Positions 22,954 to 31,529 of a stretch of 37,455 nucleotides of DNA are shown here, piece by piece. The stretch spans positions 1-37,455 of the forward strand of contig JAIOOZ010000304.1 of the NCBI GenBank assembly GCA_021414185.1, read 5' to 3'. The position numbers were made by a program, and so were the translations under genes. Each line of letters begins with the position of its first letter. Within the stretch, counting starts at the first letter, position 1. The notes beneath the pieces are model-generated. The model was not told the origin of the DNA. It did not search any database and saw only the letters and a program-made list of their open reading frames with translations. This stretch comes from Betaproteobacteria bacterium. Its GTDB lineage: Bacteria > Pseudomonadota > Gammaproteobacteria > Burkholderiales > SG8-41.

Positions 22954-25841
22954 GCGGAATCCTCCTTGGTTTTGGGCGGCACCGGCGCGAAGTAGCCGAT
23001 CACGATCACCAGCAAGCCGACGCCGATGAACGATACCCAGCGTTCGACCGTGCCCGAATTGGCGAGGTCGATCAGAAAGAGCTTCACGATCACAGCGCCG
23101 AGCAGCGTCGCCCCGACCGCCCACAGCCCGCGCAACTGGCGGCGCGTTGCCATCACCATGGCGACCAGCGCGAGCAATGTCCAGAACAACGAGAACGCCG
23201 CCTGCACCAGCACCGAACGCATCATCGCGTCGAATCGGAATGGCACGTCCGCGTAATGGTGCAACGTGCGCAGCAGCACGCCATTCAGCGCAACAAAGGT
23301 AATCGCACCCAGCAGCTTGAGCGCAGCATTGGGGTCCGGCAAAGTCGCATCGGACAGGTCCAGTCGGCGCATGCCGATGAACCAGCTCACGATCGCCAAT
23401 AGCGCGCCCGCCTGCGCAAGATCGAGCGGATTCAGCAGCGGCACGTACGGCAGAGGCGCAGGATCGCCGTTGCTCGCGAAGTTCACGAAAAGTACCCAGC
23501 CCAGCAGGAAGACCGCCAGCGGCAGCGCGCCCGCATATAGATAGGCATGACGGTGCGCGGCGACCGGCCAGCCCAGGCGTTCGCCGCGCGCAGCGAACAG
23601 CGTTACCAGCGCACCGGGCACCAGCGCCCACGCAATCAGCGGCCACACGCGCCGGCCCTCGACATAGTGGTCGATCTGCCAGCCAACTTCCCACGACAAC
23701 ACGACCGCAAGCAACCAGAATCCCGCCGCGTGCAACCGCTCGAGCTGCGTCTGGTTGCGTCCTTTGTGCAGCTTCAGCACGTACAGATGCACTGCGAAGG
23801 CAACAATCCAGCCTATCCACGCCTGGGCCGCGAATGGATGCGGCTGCGCGCCCGGCGCCATGAACGTCCACAATAAAACCAGTGTAGACAGCGGCACGCT
23901 GGCCAGCGCGACAAAACGCGCCGCATTCCAGACGAGGCCGCGCCACAACAGCGCGAACATGGCGCAAGTGCCGGCGAAGAACAGTAACTGCGGATGGAGT
24001 CCCCAGGCATGGGGCGCGTGGCGCTCGATCTCCAGCAGTCCCGCACCGAACCACCACAAGACGCCCCAGATGAAAAGCACGCTGGCCGCTCCGAGCTCCG
24101 TCGCCGTCACACTTTCCGAATTTCTTTGCAGGTAATAGCTGCAGAACAACCCCCCCGCGCTGACCATGACGGCGCCGAGGTAAGCGCTGTTGAGTATCGG
24201 TGTTGCGCCGAACGGGCCGTGTCCTGCAAGAAAGGCAATGCCGGCGGCGATCTGCAACAGCAAGCCGAACGCGCGCGCAAGCGGACGTCCCTGGCGCACG
24301 CCGGTCCACACGATGGCCGCACCTTCGACCGCCCATACGGCAGAAGTGAGCCGGCCTTCAAACGCCAGCGGTACCGCGAGCGTCGCAAAGCCGACGCCGA
24401 GCGCCAGAAACGATTCGACGAGCAGCACCAGCGTTTGCTGCTTGCGCGCATAAAGAATAGTGGCCAGCGCGAGATAAAAGGCTGCCAGCGCGAACGCGCT
24501 CCACGCCGCGCCGAATTCCATGTCGCGCACGAGCGCGGTCTGCATACCGAAGGCAATCAGCGGCGTGCCGAACACCAGCGTGCCATCGACGTAATGCGTG
24601 AGCCGCGGCGCCTGGCGCAATGCGAACAGCACTGCGATTGCGACGTAGAACAGGAAAAACAAAATCAGAAAAGGCTCGGTCGTGGCGTAGAGTTCCGGCC
24701 GGTAATACTTGGAGCCCCACGCCAGCCCGATCACGAACGTGAACAGGAATCCGACCAGATTGAGTTCGCGCCATGACTTGTAGAACGCGATGACCAATAT
24801 GCCGACATCCAGCACCGCATAAAAACTGAACAGCGCAACGTGGCTGCCGCCGCCGGTGGACGTGAGTACCGGGGCGAGAAAACCGCCGATGACGCCCGTG
24901 ATCGCCAGAGTGCGCGAATCCTGCAGCACGGCAAGCGCGGCCGAAAATACGGCAACACCCGTCAGCACGACAAATGCAAACGTCGGCGGCAACAGGTGGT
25001 AGAGCCGCAGTGCCGCAAACACCGTCAGGTACATCAGCCCGATGCCGCCGCCCTGCAGCGCCAGCGCGTAACCGCTGCGCCGCTCGCGCAACCGCCAGCC
25101 GAACATGAGCAACGCAATCGCACCAACCGCCACCGCGGCGAGCCGCAGCTCGATTGGCACGATGTCGCGTTCGGCCGCGTACTTGAGCAAAAATGCGACG
25201 CCGAAAAACAACACGATGACGCCAATGCGCACCAGCGTGTTGCCGCCAAACAGCCACCGGGTCACCGGGTTGTCGGTGAGCAGATCCGGCTGCGTGGCGG
25301 CAGGCGTAGACGGGCCCTCCTGCGACGTAACGCGCTCGGCCGCAGGAGTCGGCGCGAGCGGCGAGGTAGCGAGCCCCTCCATTGCGATTGCCTCTTCGAC
25401 CGTAATCTCAGAACGCTGCACGATTGCAGCCGCTACCGGTGGCGTCGGTGGAGTGTAATCCGCAGGACGTCCGCCCGGATCCGGAATAGCGCCGTACTGC
25501 GTACCGCCGGAAGTCACGGTACTACCTTGCGCGTCTGGCGCAGTAGCCTGCTGAATTCCCGGCTTCTCGAGCGCAACCAGCCGCGAATGAATGTCCGCGA
25601 GCGATTTGTATATGTTGTCGACCTGGCGCTCGATATACGCGAGGCGTGTTGCAGTATCGTTCTGCGACGCGCCGGAGATCGTATCTGCGGTCCGTGCGGA
25701 TTCCCCTGTGCCCACATCCGACTTGGCAGACGCGCCCAGCGCCGCGCCGACTATCGTGCCCAGTATTGCGCCAAGAAACGCGGTGCCGAAACCACCCAGC
25801 GAACCGATCAGGCCGCCGATCACCAATCCTGCGAACCACAT
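22950..25841 (-). CDS. DUF2339 family polytopic membrane protein
   Basis: This 963-residue inner-membrane protein begins with a glycine-rich hydrophobic hairpin (FAGLVIGGLIGSLGG to about residue 40). A short coiled-coil stretch follows (about 65-95, YIERQVDNIYKSLADIHSRL), then a Pro/Thr-rich linker. From about residue 192 onward there are more than 20 transmembrane helices. The NPVTRWLFGGNTLVRIGVIV stretch at the linker/membrane border is a good family landmark. A GGAGGGG ribosome-binding site lies just before the ATG. It overlaps the DUF3999 gene by four bases and follows the acyltransferase fusion gene by 44 bases. The function of DUF2339 proteins is not established. Confidence 0.82.
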   Translation of the reverse strand: MWFAGLVIGGLIGSLGGFGTAFLGAILGTIVGAALGASAKSDVGTGESARTADTISGASQNDTATRLAYIERQVDNIYKSLADIHSRLVALEKPGIQQATAPDAQGSTVTSGGTQYGAIPDPGGRPADYTPPTPPVAAAIVQRSEITVEEAIAMEGLATSPLAPTPAAERVTSQEGPSTPAATQPDLLTDNPVTRWLFGGNTLVRIGVIVLFFGVAFLLKYAAERDIVPIELRLAAVAVGAIALLMFGWRLRERRSGYALALQGGGIGLMYLTVFAALRLYHLLPPTFAFVVLTGVAVFSAALAVLQDSRTLAITGVIGGFLAPVLTSTGGGSHVALFSFYAVLDVGILVIAFYKSWRELNLVGFLFTFVIGLAWGSKYYRPELYATTEPFLILFFLFYVAIAVLFALRQAPRLTHYVDGTLVFGTPLIAFGMQTALVRDMEFGAAWSAFALAAFYLALATILYARKQQTLVLLVESFLALGVGFATLAVPLAFEGRLTSAVWAVEGAAIVWTGVRQGRPLARAFGLLLQIAAGIAFLAGHGPFGATPILNSAYLGAVMVSAGGLFCSYYLQRNSESVTATELGAASVLFIWGVLWWFGAGLLEIERHAPHAWGLHPQLLFFAGTCAMFALLWRGLVWNAARFVALASVPLSTLVLLWTFMAPGAQPHPFAAQAWIGWIVAFAVHLYVLKLHKGRNQTQLERLHAAGFWLLAVVLSWEVGWQIDHYVEGRRVWPLIAWALVPGALVTLFAARGERLGWPVAAHRHAYLYAGALPLAVFLLGWVLFVNFASNGDPAPLPYVPLLNPLDLAQAGALLAIVSWFIGMRRLDLSDATLPDPNAALKLLGAITFVALNGVLLRTLHHYADVPFRFDAMMRSVLVQAAFSLFWTLLALVAMVMATRRQLRGLWAVGATLLGAVIVKLFLIDLANSGTVERWVSFIGVGLLVIVIGYFAPVPPKTKEDSA

Positions 25842-25885
25842 GGCCCCTCCTTTCCGGATGCGAATCTCAGAATGCGGTTAGAGAA

Positions 25886-27766
25886 TTATTTCCAGTCGCC
25901 GCGCAATACGGCAATGCGCTGCTGCAGGTACTCGGGCGTTGCCTGCTGCGGCGGCACCGGCGCGGCGACGACCAGTGATATTTTTTTGAATAGCGCGATG
26001 CGCGAGAGATTGGACATGGCGCGGCCATCCATGCGGCTGAAAAAGCTGCCCCACAAGCCGCGCAGCGCCATCGGCACCACCGGCACCGGCGTGCGCTCGA
26101 GTATCTGGGTAACGCCTGGCTTGAACGGGTACATCTCGCCGGTGTTCGTCATATAGCCCTCGGGAAATATGCAGATCAGATCGCCGGCGATAAGGCCCGC
26201 CGCAATATCGTCGTAGGCCTTTTCCAGCAACCGCGGGTCTTCCTTGCGCGTGGCGATCGGAATGGTTTTACCGGTGCGAAAAATGAATTTGAGCACGGGA
26301 ATCTGGAAGTTCTTGTAATACATGACGAAGCGGATCGGTCGGCGGCATGCCGCCGCGATGATCAGCGCATCGACGTAGCTCACGTGATTGCACACCAACA
26401 CCGCCGGCCCTTCTTCCGGAATGTTCTCCACGCCGCTTGTGTCGAGGCGGTAGATCGAATGCACCAGCAGCCAAATCAGGAAGCGCATCAGGAATTCGGG
26501 CACCAGCGAGAAGATGTAGATCGCGACCGCGGCATTGAGCAGCGCCGTAATCAGGAAGAGCTGCGGAATGGTGATGCCGGCATTGAGCAGCACGACGGCC
26601 ATGATTGCCGACGCCACCATGAACAACGCATTGAGGATGTTGTTGCCGGCGATGATGCGCGACTGATGACTGCGTTCGGCGCGGCTCTGGATCAGCGCAT
26701 ACAAAGGCACGATATAAAAGCCACCGAACACGCCGATCATGACAAGGTCGAACAGGATGCGCCAGTTGGCGGGATGCGCCAGGAACTGCATCGCCCCCAT
26801 GTGCTCCGTCACCGCCGTCGGGCTGGCAAAATAAAGGTCGAGCGCGAACAACGTGAGGCCTATGGAGCCGAACGGCACGAGACCTATTTCCACCTTGTGG
26901 CCCGACAGGCGTTCGCACAACAACGAGCCCGCGCCGACGCCAATGGAAAAAGTGGTAAGCATCACCGTCGCGACATGCTCGTCGCCGCCCAGCACGTCCT
27001 TGCAATAGTTCGGAAACTGCGCGAGCAGCGTGGCGCCATAAAACCAGAACCACGAGATGCCCAGCACCGAGAGGAACACCGTGCGGTTCTGCCGCGTGAA
27101 CTGCAGATTCGCCCACGTTTCGGTGAACGGGTTCCAGTTGATCTTGAGATCGGGCGCCGCCGGCGGCGCGCTCGGTACCGCGCGGCTCGTGAGATAACCC
27201 GCGCATGCTATTGCAATCACCGTAACCGAGACCAGCATGGCCGAGTTTTCCTGCGCGATAAGCACGCCGCCCAGCACGGTGCCGATCAAAATGGCGAGAA
27301 AGGTGCCGGACTCCACCAATCCGTTGCCGCCGACGAGCTCCTCGACTTTCAGGTGCTGGGGCAGGATCGAATACTTGACCGGCCCGAATATCGTCGAATG
27401 CAGCCCCATCAGAAACAGCGCGCCGATGAGTAAAGTCAGGTTCTTATTCAGGAAACCGGCCGCGCCTATCACCATGATGACGATTTCGAGCAGCTTCACG
27501 TAACGGATGATGCGCGACTTCTCGTATTTGTCGGCGAGCTGGCCGGCGGTCGCGGAAAACAGAAAGAACGGCAGGATGAAGAGTCCCGCGCACAGGTTCA
27601 CGAGCGTGCCGGAATTCAGCGTCGTGAGCGTTGCGGCATGAAACGCCAGCATGATAACGAGCGCGTTTTTGTACACGTTGTCGTTGAACGCGCCGAGAAA
27701 CTGCGTGCAGAAAAACGGCAGAAAACGCCGTTCGCGCATGAGACTGAACTGGTTCTGCCCGGACAT
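25886..27766 (-). CDS. LplT-like MFS transporter fused to PlsC-type acyltransferase
   Basis: This 626-residue fusion protein has an MFS half (about 1-430, 12 helices) that begins FLPFFCTQFLGAFNDNVYKN, typical of lysophospholipid flippases (LplT). The C-terminal acyltransferase domain (about 440-626) carries the HX4D motif NHVSYVD (His461, Asp466) and the FPEG motif (534-537). It probably imports lysophospholipids into the inner leaflet and re-acylates them. The acyl-ACP synthetase (AMP-binding) domain found in E. coli Aas is missing here. A good AAGGAGAA ribosome-binding site precedes the ATG. It is 34 bases after an exported unknown protein and 44 before the DUF2339 gene, forming an envelope-related run. 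Confidence 0.88.
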   Translation of the reverse strand: MSGQNQFSLMRERRFLPFFCTQFLGAFNDNVYKNALVIMLAFHAATLTTLNSGTLVNLCAGLFILPFFLFSATAGQLADKYEKSRIIRYVKLLEIVIMVIGAAGFLNKNLTLLIGALFLMGLHSTIFGPVKYSILPQHLKVEELVGGNGLVESGTFLAILIGTVLGGVLIAQENSAMLVSVTVIAIACAGYLTSRAVPSAPPAAPDLKINWNPFTETWANLQFTRQNRTVFLSVLGISWFWFYGATLLAQFPNYCKDVLGGDEHVATVMLTTFSIGVGAGSLLCERLSGHKVEIGLVPFGSIGLTLFALDLYFASPTAVTEHMGAMQFLAHPANWRILFDLVMIGVFGGFYIVPLYALIQSRAERSHQSRIIAGNNILNALFMVASAIMAVVLLNAGITIPQLFLITALLNAAVAIYIFSLVPEFLMRFLIWLLVHSIYRLDTSGVENIPEEGPAVLVCNHVSYVDALIIAAACRRPIRFVMYYKNFQIPVLKFIFRTGKTIPIATRKEDPRLLEKAYDDIAAGLIAGDLICIFPEGYMTNTGEMYPFKPGVTQILERTPVPVVPMALRGLWGSFFSRMDGRAMSNLSRIALFKKISLVVAAPVPPQQATPEYLQQRIAVLRGDWK

Positions 27767-27800
27767 CCGCGGTTCTCCTTGTCAAATTGCGTGTTGCAGA

Positions 27801-29486
27801 CTATGCCTTGCGTGCGCGCCTGCGCCGAACTGCGCGCACGCCAAGAATGCCGGCGAGCAACAACCCTGCGGTGACCGGCAGCGCCCCGTTGTTCTGCGTT
27901 GCGGGTTCGGTCGCGGCGCTGACAAATTCGGACGGAAATGGCCGCGGACCGACCGGCACGATCTTCCACTGCGCGCGGTCTGCCGGTGTGCGCTGCATAT
28001 ACTCGTCGATAGAGGCGACCGGGAAGCTGCCAACGGCGCGGCTCGACGGAATCTGCGGTATGCGCACGAAAATGATCGCCTCGACTTCGCTCTTCAGCAA
28101 TTCTTCATACGCGCTGGCGGCAGACCGGCCCGCAGGCTGCGCGCCAACGAGCTGCAGCAGATCGTTGCCTATCGCATCGAACGCGACTGCCGGGTACAAA
28201 CGCGTCTGTTCCTCGCTCAGGTAGTCGAACGAGCTCTTGCCGCTGTCGAAGCTCATCTCCTTGAGCGCCATGTACGGATACGCCGCGGCCGCTTTCGCGT
28301 AGCTCGTCGCGCCTCGCGCCGGGATGTTCCAGCCCAGCGACCGCAGCGTGTCGATGCTGATCCCCGCGCAATTCGCACCCGCGTGCCGGTAGCGGAAATC
28401 ATGGCGATAAAAATGGTTGTAGACCCGCGCGATGGCGCCCTGATACGCAAACACGGCGCGATCGCTGCGCATGAGTGCTACCAGCATATAAGAAGGCCGG
28501 TAATACGCCTGCCCGCTGTTCAAATCCATCAGGTAGTTGTCCATCGGCACCATCGAAGCGACGATGCCTTTTTCGCTGAACGAATCGAGGTTGTAAAAAT
28601 TGTTGACCAGCCAGTCGCTCCATTCGCCGCGGGCGTTGCCGCGGCCCGTCACGATTGCGAAATGTCCGCCGTGCGCCTCGTCGTCGTCGCCTTGCGAGCC
28701 GTTGAGCATCACGCCCAGTGCGGCAAGTTGGTCCCAGTTGCGCGGTTGCCCTGGAGTCCGCTCCCACAACAGACGTGTTTCATAGCGGGGCGCGCTGTCG
28801 GCTTGCCGCACGAGTCCGCTCAACGTCTCTCCCGCGGCCAGCGGCGAAAGTTTGCTCGCGGCGGCATCGATGACGTAATCCTGCGGCCAGATGGTGCGCG
28901 CAGTCACCGCCGGCTTGCCGTCAACGCCTTGCGCGACAGTGCCGCGAATGCGCAGCGGGCGTTGCGTGAAAAACTTCGCGGTACTCGCATCGTAATACGA
29001 GAGATTGGCCGGGATTTTCGGCGTCACCGCGAAGCGCGTGACGGTACCATCAGCGAGTCGCAACGCGTTGCCGGACTCCTGCAACCTCGCGTCTGTAATT
29101 ACACTGGGCGATCCGACCCATATCAGCGGCGGGCGCGCCTGTAACTCCTCCGGACCCGCCGCGGCGTACCAGCGCCGCACATCTTCTTTGGCCGCAACGC
29201 CGTCTGTAAATCCGGCGACTTTGGCGCCCGGCCCCGGCACCGCGATGAGATCGTCACGGAAATACCACAACGCTTCTTTTGGCGTCGGGCAATCCGCGCA
29301 GGTACCCGGCACCAGGCGAAAGTCGGCGGCAGGAAACAAACCGAGGCTGCCGGCGGCCAGCGCGGGCCGCACGGCGGGCTCTGCTTTCCCGGCTGCCACT
29401 GACGAGGCTGCATTGGCTGCACCCGACGCCGACAGCCAAACCAGCACGTTGGCAATTACTGTTCTGAGGAAACCCGGTTTCAACAT
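27801..29486 (-). CDS. Exported protein of unknown function, possible permuted papain-like fold, C-terminal anchor
   Basis: This gene is not recognised with certainty. The start is ATG 29486, with AAGGGGAG upstream, giving 561 residues. A signal peptide (MLKPGFLRTVIANVLVWLSA, cleavage near ANA-ASS) is followed by a CxxC pair (Cys63, Cys66). The middle part has GGHFAIVTGR with His275, then YRHAGANCAGISIDTLRSLGW with Cys373. A His before a Cys that opens a helix is the order seen in permuted NlpC/P60 (YiiX/LRAT-like) folds, which is an inference. The end has LPVTA, a hydrophobic helix (about 539-553) and RRRRARK, a sorting or membrane-anchor type tail. It lies 34 bases before the transporter-acyltransferase gene. 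Confidence 0.7.
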   Translation of the reverse strand: MLKPGFLRTVIANVLVWLSASGAANAASSVAAGKAEPAVRPALAAGSLGLFPAADFRLVPGTCADCPTPKEALWYFRDDLIAVPGPGAKVAGFTDGVAAKEDVRRWYAAAGPEELQARPPLIWVGSPSVITDARLQESGNALRLADGTVTRFAVTPKIPANLSYYDASTAKFFTQRPLRIRGTVAQGVDGKPAVTARTIWPQDYVIDAAASKLSPLAAGETLSGLVRQADSAPRYETRLLWERTPGQPRNWDQLAALGVMLNGSQGDDDEAHGGHFAIVTGRGNARGEWSDWLVNNFYNLDSFSEKGIVASMVPMDNYLMDLNSGQAYYRPSYMLVALMRSDRAVFAYQGAIARVYNHFYRHDFRYRHAGANCAGISIDTLRSLGWNIPARGATSYAKAAAAYPYMALKEMSFDSGKSSFDYLSEEQTRLYPAVAFDAIGNDLLQLVGAQPAGRSAASAYEELLKSEVEAIIFVRIPQIPSSRAVGSFPVASIDEYMQRTPADRAQWKIVPVGPRPFPSEFVSAATEPATQNNGALPVTAGLLLAGILGVRAVRRRRARKA

Positions 29487-29627
29487 TTCGCACTCCCCTT
29501 GAGCGACCTCTTTTTTCCGCCATGCTAACCGCATATTCGCACTTCCGCATGAACGCTGCCAATCGGGCAACGATTTCCCGTGCTTAATGTTGCTGGCATA
29601 CCGACATTGCCAATTTGCGCCGTGCTC

Positions 29628-29939
29628 TTACACGTTTTTCTTGATGTAGCCGATCACCGTTTCCATCGCGTCGACCAGAAAATCCTTGTTGATCCAGAAA
29701 TACACTTCCTTGCCTTCTTTCAGGCTTTGCAGAACGCCCGCCTCGCGAAGTATGCGCAGGTGATGCGACACCGCGGTGCGGCTCAACGTGGACACGTCGA
29801 CGATCTGGCCGATGTTCAGGCGCTCGCCGGGCTCGAAAGTAAGCAGGATGCGCTGGCGATGCTCGTCGCCCAGCGCGGCATACACCTTGGAAATATTGCG
29901 CCACTCGCGGGGAATGGCACGCATGTAGTTCTTATACAT
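29628..29939 (-). CDS. ArsR-family winged-helix transcriptional regulator
   Basis: This small regulator is about 103 residues from ATG 29939, or 98 from ATG 29924 (MRAIPREWRN). The helix-turn-helix is evident in IGQIVDVSTLSRTAVSHHLRILREAGVL, followed by the wing KEGKEVYFWI. The protein has no cysteine, so it is not a thiolate metal sensor of the classic ArsR/SmtB type. The predicted transcription start from the promoter at 29947-29975 falls almost on ATG 29939. That would make this start leaderless and makes 29924 a serious alternative. An inverted repeat covering the -10 element suggests autorepression. The target genes are unknown; the downstream exported protein is one candidate. Confidence 0.88.
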   Translation of the reverse strand: MYKNYMRAIPREWRNISKVYAALGDEHRQRILLTFEPGERLNIGQIVDVSTLSRTAVSHHLRILREAGVLQSLKEGKEVYFWINKDFLVDAMETVIGYIKKNV

Positions 29940-29957
29940 AACTACATTATTAGTTAT
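29938..29957. promoter_or_regulatory. Inverted repeat, candidate ArsR-family operator
   Basis: ATAACTA, a 6-base spacer CATTAT and TAGTTAT form a perfect 7-bp inverted repeat. It covers the predicted -10 box of the regulator gene. A second half-site pair (GTAGTT...AACTAC, 29925-29945) partly overlaps it. The position is what is expected for autorepression by the dimeric winged-helix protein encoded just downstream. Confidence 0.6.
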
Positions 29958-29975
29958 ATAGTTTTGTTCTGTCAA
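29947..29975 (-). promoter_or_regulatory. Predicted sigma-70 promoter of the ArsR-type gene
   Basis: The minus strand carries a consensus -35 TTGACA (29975-29970), a 17-base spacer and a -10 TAATAA (29952-29947). This is the best sigma-70 match noticed in the window. Transcription should start near 29940, which bears on the choice between ATG 29939 and ATG 29924. Confidence 0.65.
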
Positions 29976-30029
29976 GCCCGCCGACTGCGGCGGCGGGCGC
30001 CGCCGCCCCAAACATCAGCTAAACAGAAC
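29966..30029. other. Nested inverted repeat at the end of the M17 peptidase gene
   Basis: An outer pair, GTTCTGT (29966-29972) and ACAGAAC (30023-30029), encloses a G+C-rich hairpin. That hairpin has 7-bp arms GGCGGCG (29989-29995) and CGCCGCC (30001-30007) around a 5-base loop. The structure begins at the peptidase stop codon and overlaps the -35 of the ArsR-type promoter. There is no T-run, so it is at best a Rho-assisted or mRNA-stabilising structure. Confidence 0.4.
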
Positions 30030-31486
30030 TAAATGCGCCGCGAATCAAGCAGTTCGAGCGTCCAGCCGACGCCAAAACCCGTTGCATCGGAAGCGACAGC
30101 GCCGAGCCCGCCCTTGCTGCTGTGCGCCGACAGGTCGACGTGTATCCACGGCGTGGCGCCGACGAAGCGCTTGAGCAAGCGGGTCGCCAGTATATGGTCG
30201 GCCTCGCCGTCGAGCGTGCATTGCTTGACGTCGGCGATCTTGCTGTCGAGCGCGCTGTCGTAATCGTCGTCCTGCGGGAACGCGCACACGCGCTCGCCTG
30301 CCGCCCGCCCCGCAGCCACGGCCTGCGCAGCGAGTTCATCGCTGGTCGCGAAAATGCCGCTGTAGCGGTCGCCCAGCGCGACGTGCATGCTGCCGGTCAG
30401 CGTCGCGTAATCGACGATGAGGTCCGGCTTGCCGCGCGCAGCCAATGTTAGCGTATCGGCCAGCACCATGCGCCCTTCGGCGTCGGTGTGCATGACTTCG
30501 ATGGTAGTGCCGTTCAGCGCGCGCACGACTTCGTTCTGGTGGTAAGCGCGCGGACTGATGTCGTTGCGTGAAATCGCCAGCCAGCAATCGATGTTGATGG
30601 GCAGCTTCATGCGCGTCGCCGCCAGCAATGTGCCGAGCGCGACCGCCGAACCGTTCATGTCTTCGTGCATGCCGTGCATATAACGCGCGGGCTTGAGATT
30701 GTGCCCGCCGGTGTCGTAACAAATGCCCTTGCCGACCAGCGCGACATGTTGCGTCGCACGCGGATGCGTATAAGTCAGGTGCACGATTGCGGCGTCGCGC
30801 GATTCGCTGCCCTGCGCCACCGCGCAAAATGCGCCGGCGCCCATTTTCTTGAGCCGCGCATAATCGTATTCTTCGCGCCTCCAGCCGTGCTCCTTCGCCA
30901 GTTGCTTGATGCACTCGCGATAGGTTGCCGGATTCAGTTCGTTCGGCGGCAGCATCGTGAGTTCGCGGCACAGCACGTTGCCTTCCGCGCGCGCGCGCTG
31001 CGCGGCGAATCCATCCTTGTCGCGATGACCGTATAAATGAATAGCCTTGAGCGGCTTGCGCGCCGGCTTCTTTTTGCGCTCGGGCAGCGCTACGCCGTTG
31101 ACCCAGGCGCAATACACCGCGAGTTGCGCCGCGCGCCGGCGCTGCGACTCATCGCCGCAAACAACCAGCGCAATTTCAGAGGGGTTCTCGGCAAGCAGCG
31201 ATTGCAAAGCACCGCGCACCGCAGCCTGCGCTTCAAAAACCGTTTTCTTCGGCTCCAGCATGATCCAGCTCGCGAGCGCGCCGTCCTTGAGGTTGCCGCT
31301 CACCGGCGATTTCCCGAGTTCGCCTGCTTTCATTTTCCGGCGCGCGAGCAGCGTAGCCAGCACGTCACTGGCCGGCCACGCGCGGGACAGTTCCCTGGCG
31401 AACGGCAGGATGAACAGAAAATGCGTGTGTTTGCGCAGCGCAGCAGCGCCCGCAACGGCCGCTTGCTGATTCAGTTTGGCGAGCAT
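30029..31486 (-). CDS. M17 leucyl aminopeptidase family protein
   Basis: This is a dinuclear metallo-aminopeptidase of the PepA type, probably cytoplasmic, that trims N-terminal residues from peptides. From ATG 31486, with CAGGAA upstream, it has 485 residues. All expected metal and catalytic residues are visible: Lys253 and Asp258 in GKGICYDTGG, Lys265, Asp276 in MHEDMNGSA, and Asp335, Glu337 and Arg339 in HTDAEGRM. The signature has His where PepA usually has Asn, and the metal loop is HNLKPARYMHGMH, so it is a divergent subfamily. A basic patch (RKKKPARKPLK, 137-147) separates the N-terminal and catalytic domains. It diverges from the hydrolase gene over only 43 bases. Confidence 0.9.
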   Translation of the reverse strand: MLAKLNQQAAVAGAAALRKHTHFLFILPFARELSRAWPASDVLATLLARRKMKAGELGKSPVSGNLKDGALASWIMLEPKKTVFEAQAAVRGALQSLLAENPSEIALVVCGDESQRRRAAQLAVYCAWVNGVALPERKKKPARKPLKAIHLYGHRDKDGFAAQRARAEGNVLCRELTMLPPNELNPATYRECIKQLAKEHGWRREEYDYARLKKMGAGAFCAVAQGSESRDAAIVHLTYTHPRATQHVALVGKGICYDTGGHNLKPARYMHGMHEDMNGSAVALGTLLAATRMKLPINIDCWLAISRNDISPRAYHQNEVVRALNGTTIEVMHTDAEGRMVLADTLTLAARGKPDLIVDYATLTGSMHVALGDRYSGIFATSDELAAQAVAAGRAAGERVCAFPQDDDYDSALDSKIADVKQCTLDGEADHILATRLLKRFVGATPWIHVDLSAHSSKGGLGAVASDATGFGVGWTLELLDSRRI

Positions 31487-31515
31487 AATTTCCTGTCGAG
31501 GACGTGAGCGCGCCA

Positions 31516-31523
31516 ATTATAAT
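31516..31523. promoter_or_regulatory. Palindromic -10 element shared by divergent genes
   Basis: ATTATAAT contains TATAAT on both strands (31518-31523 plus, 31516-31521 minus). It lies in the 43-base gap between the M17 peptidase (minus) and the exported hydrolase (plus). No good -35 is seen on either side. For the plus strand the predicted transcription start coincides with the hydrolase ATG. Confidence 0.4.
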
Positions 31524-31529
31524 CGTTCC

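Noticed and set aside
22954..24336. Upstream extension of the DUF3999 frame to 940 codons
   Set aside because: The extra part overlaps the DUF2339 gene in another frame and has shadow composition. The strong ribosome-binding site and signal peptide place the start at 22953.
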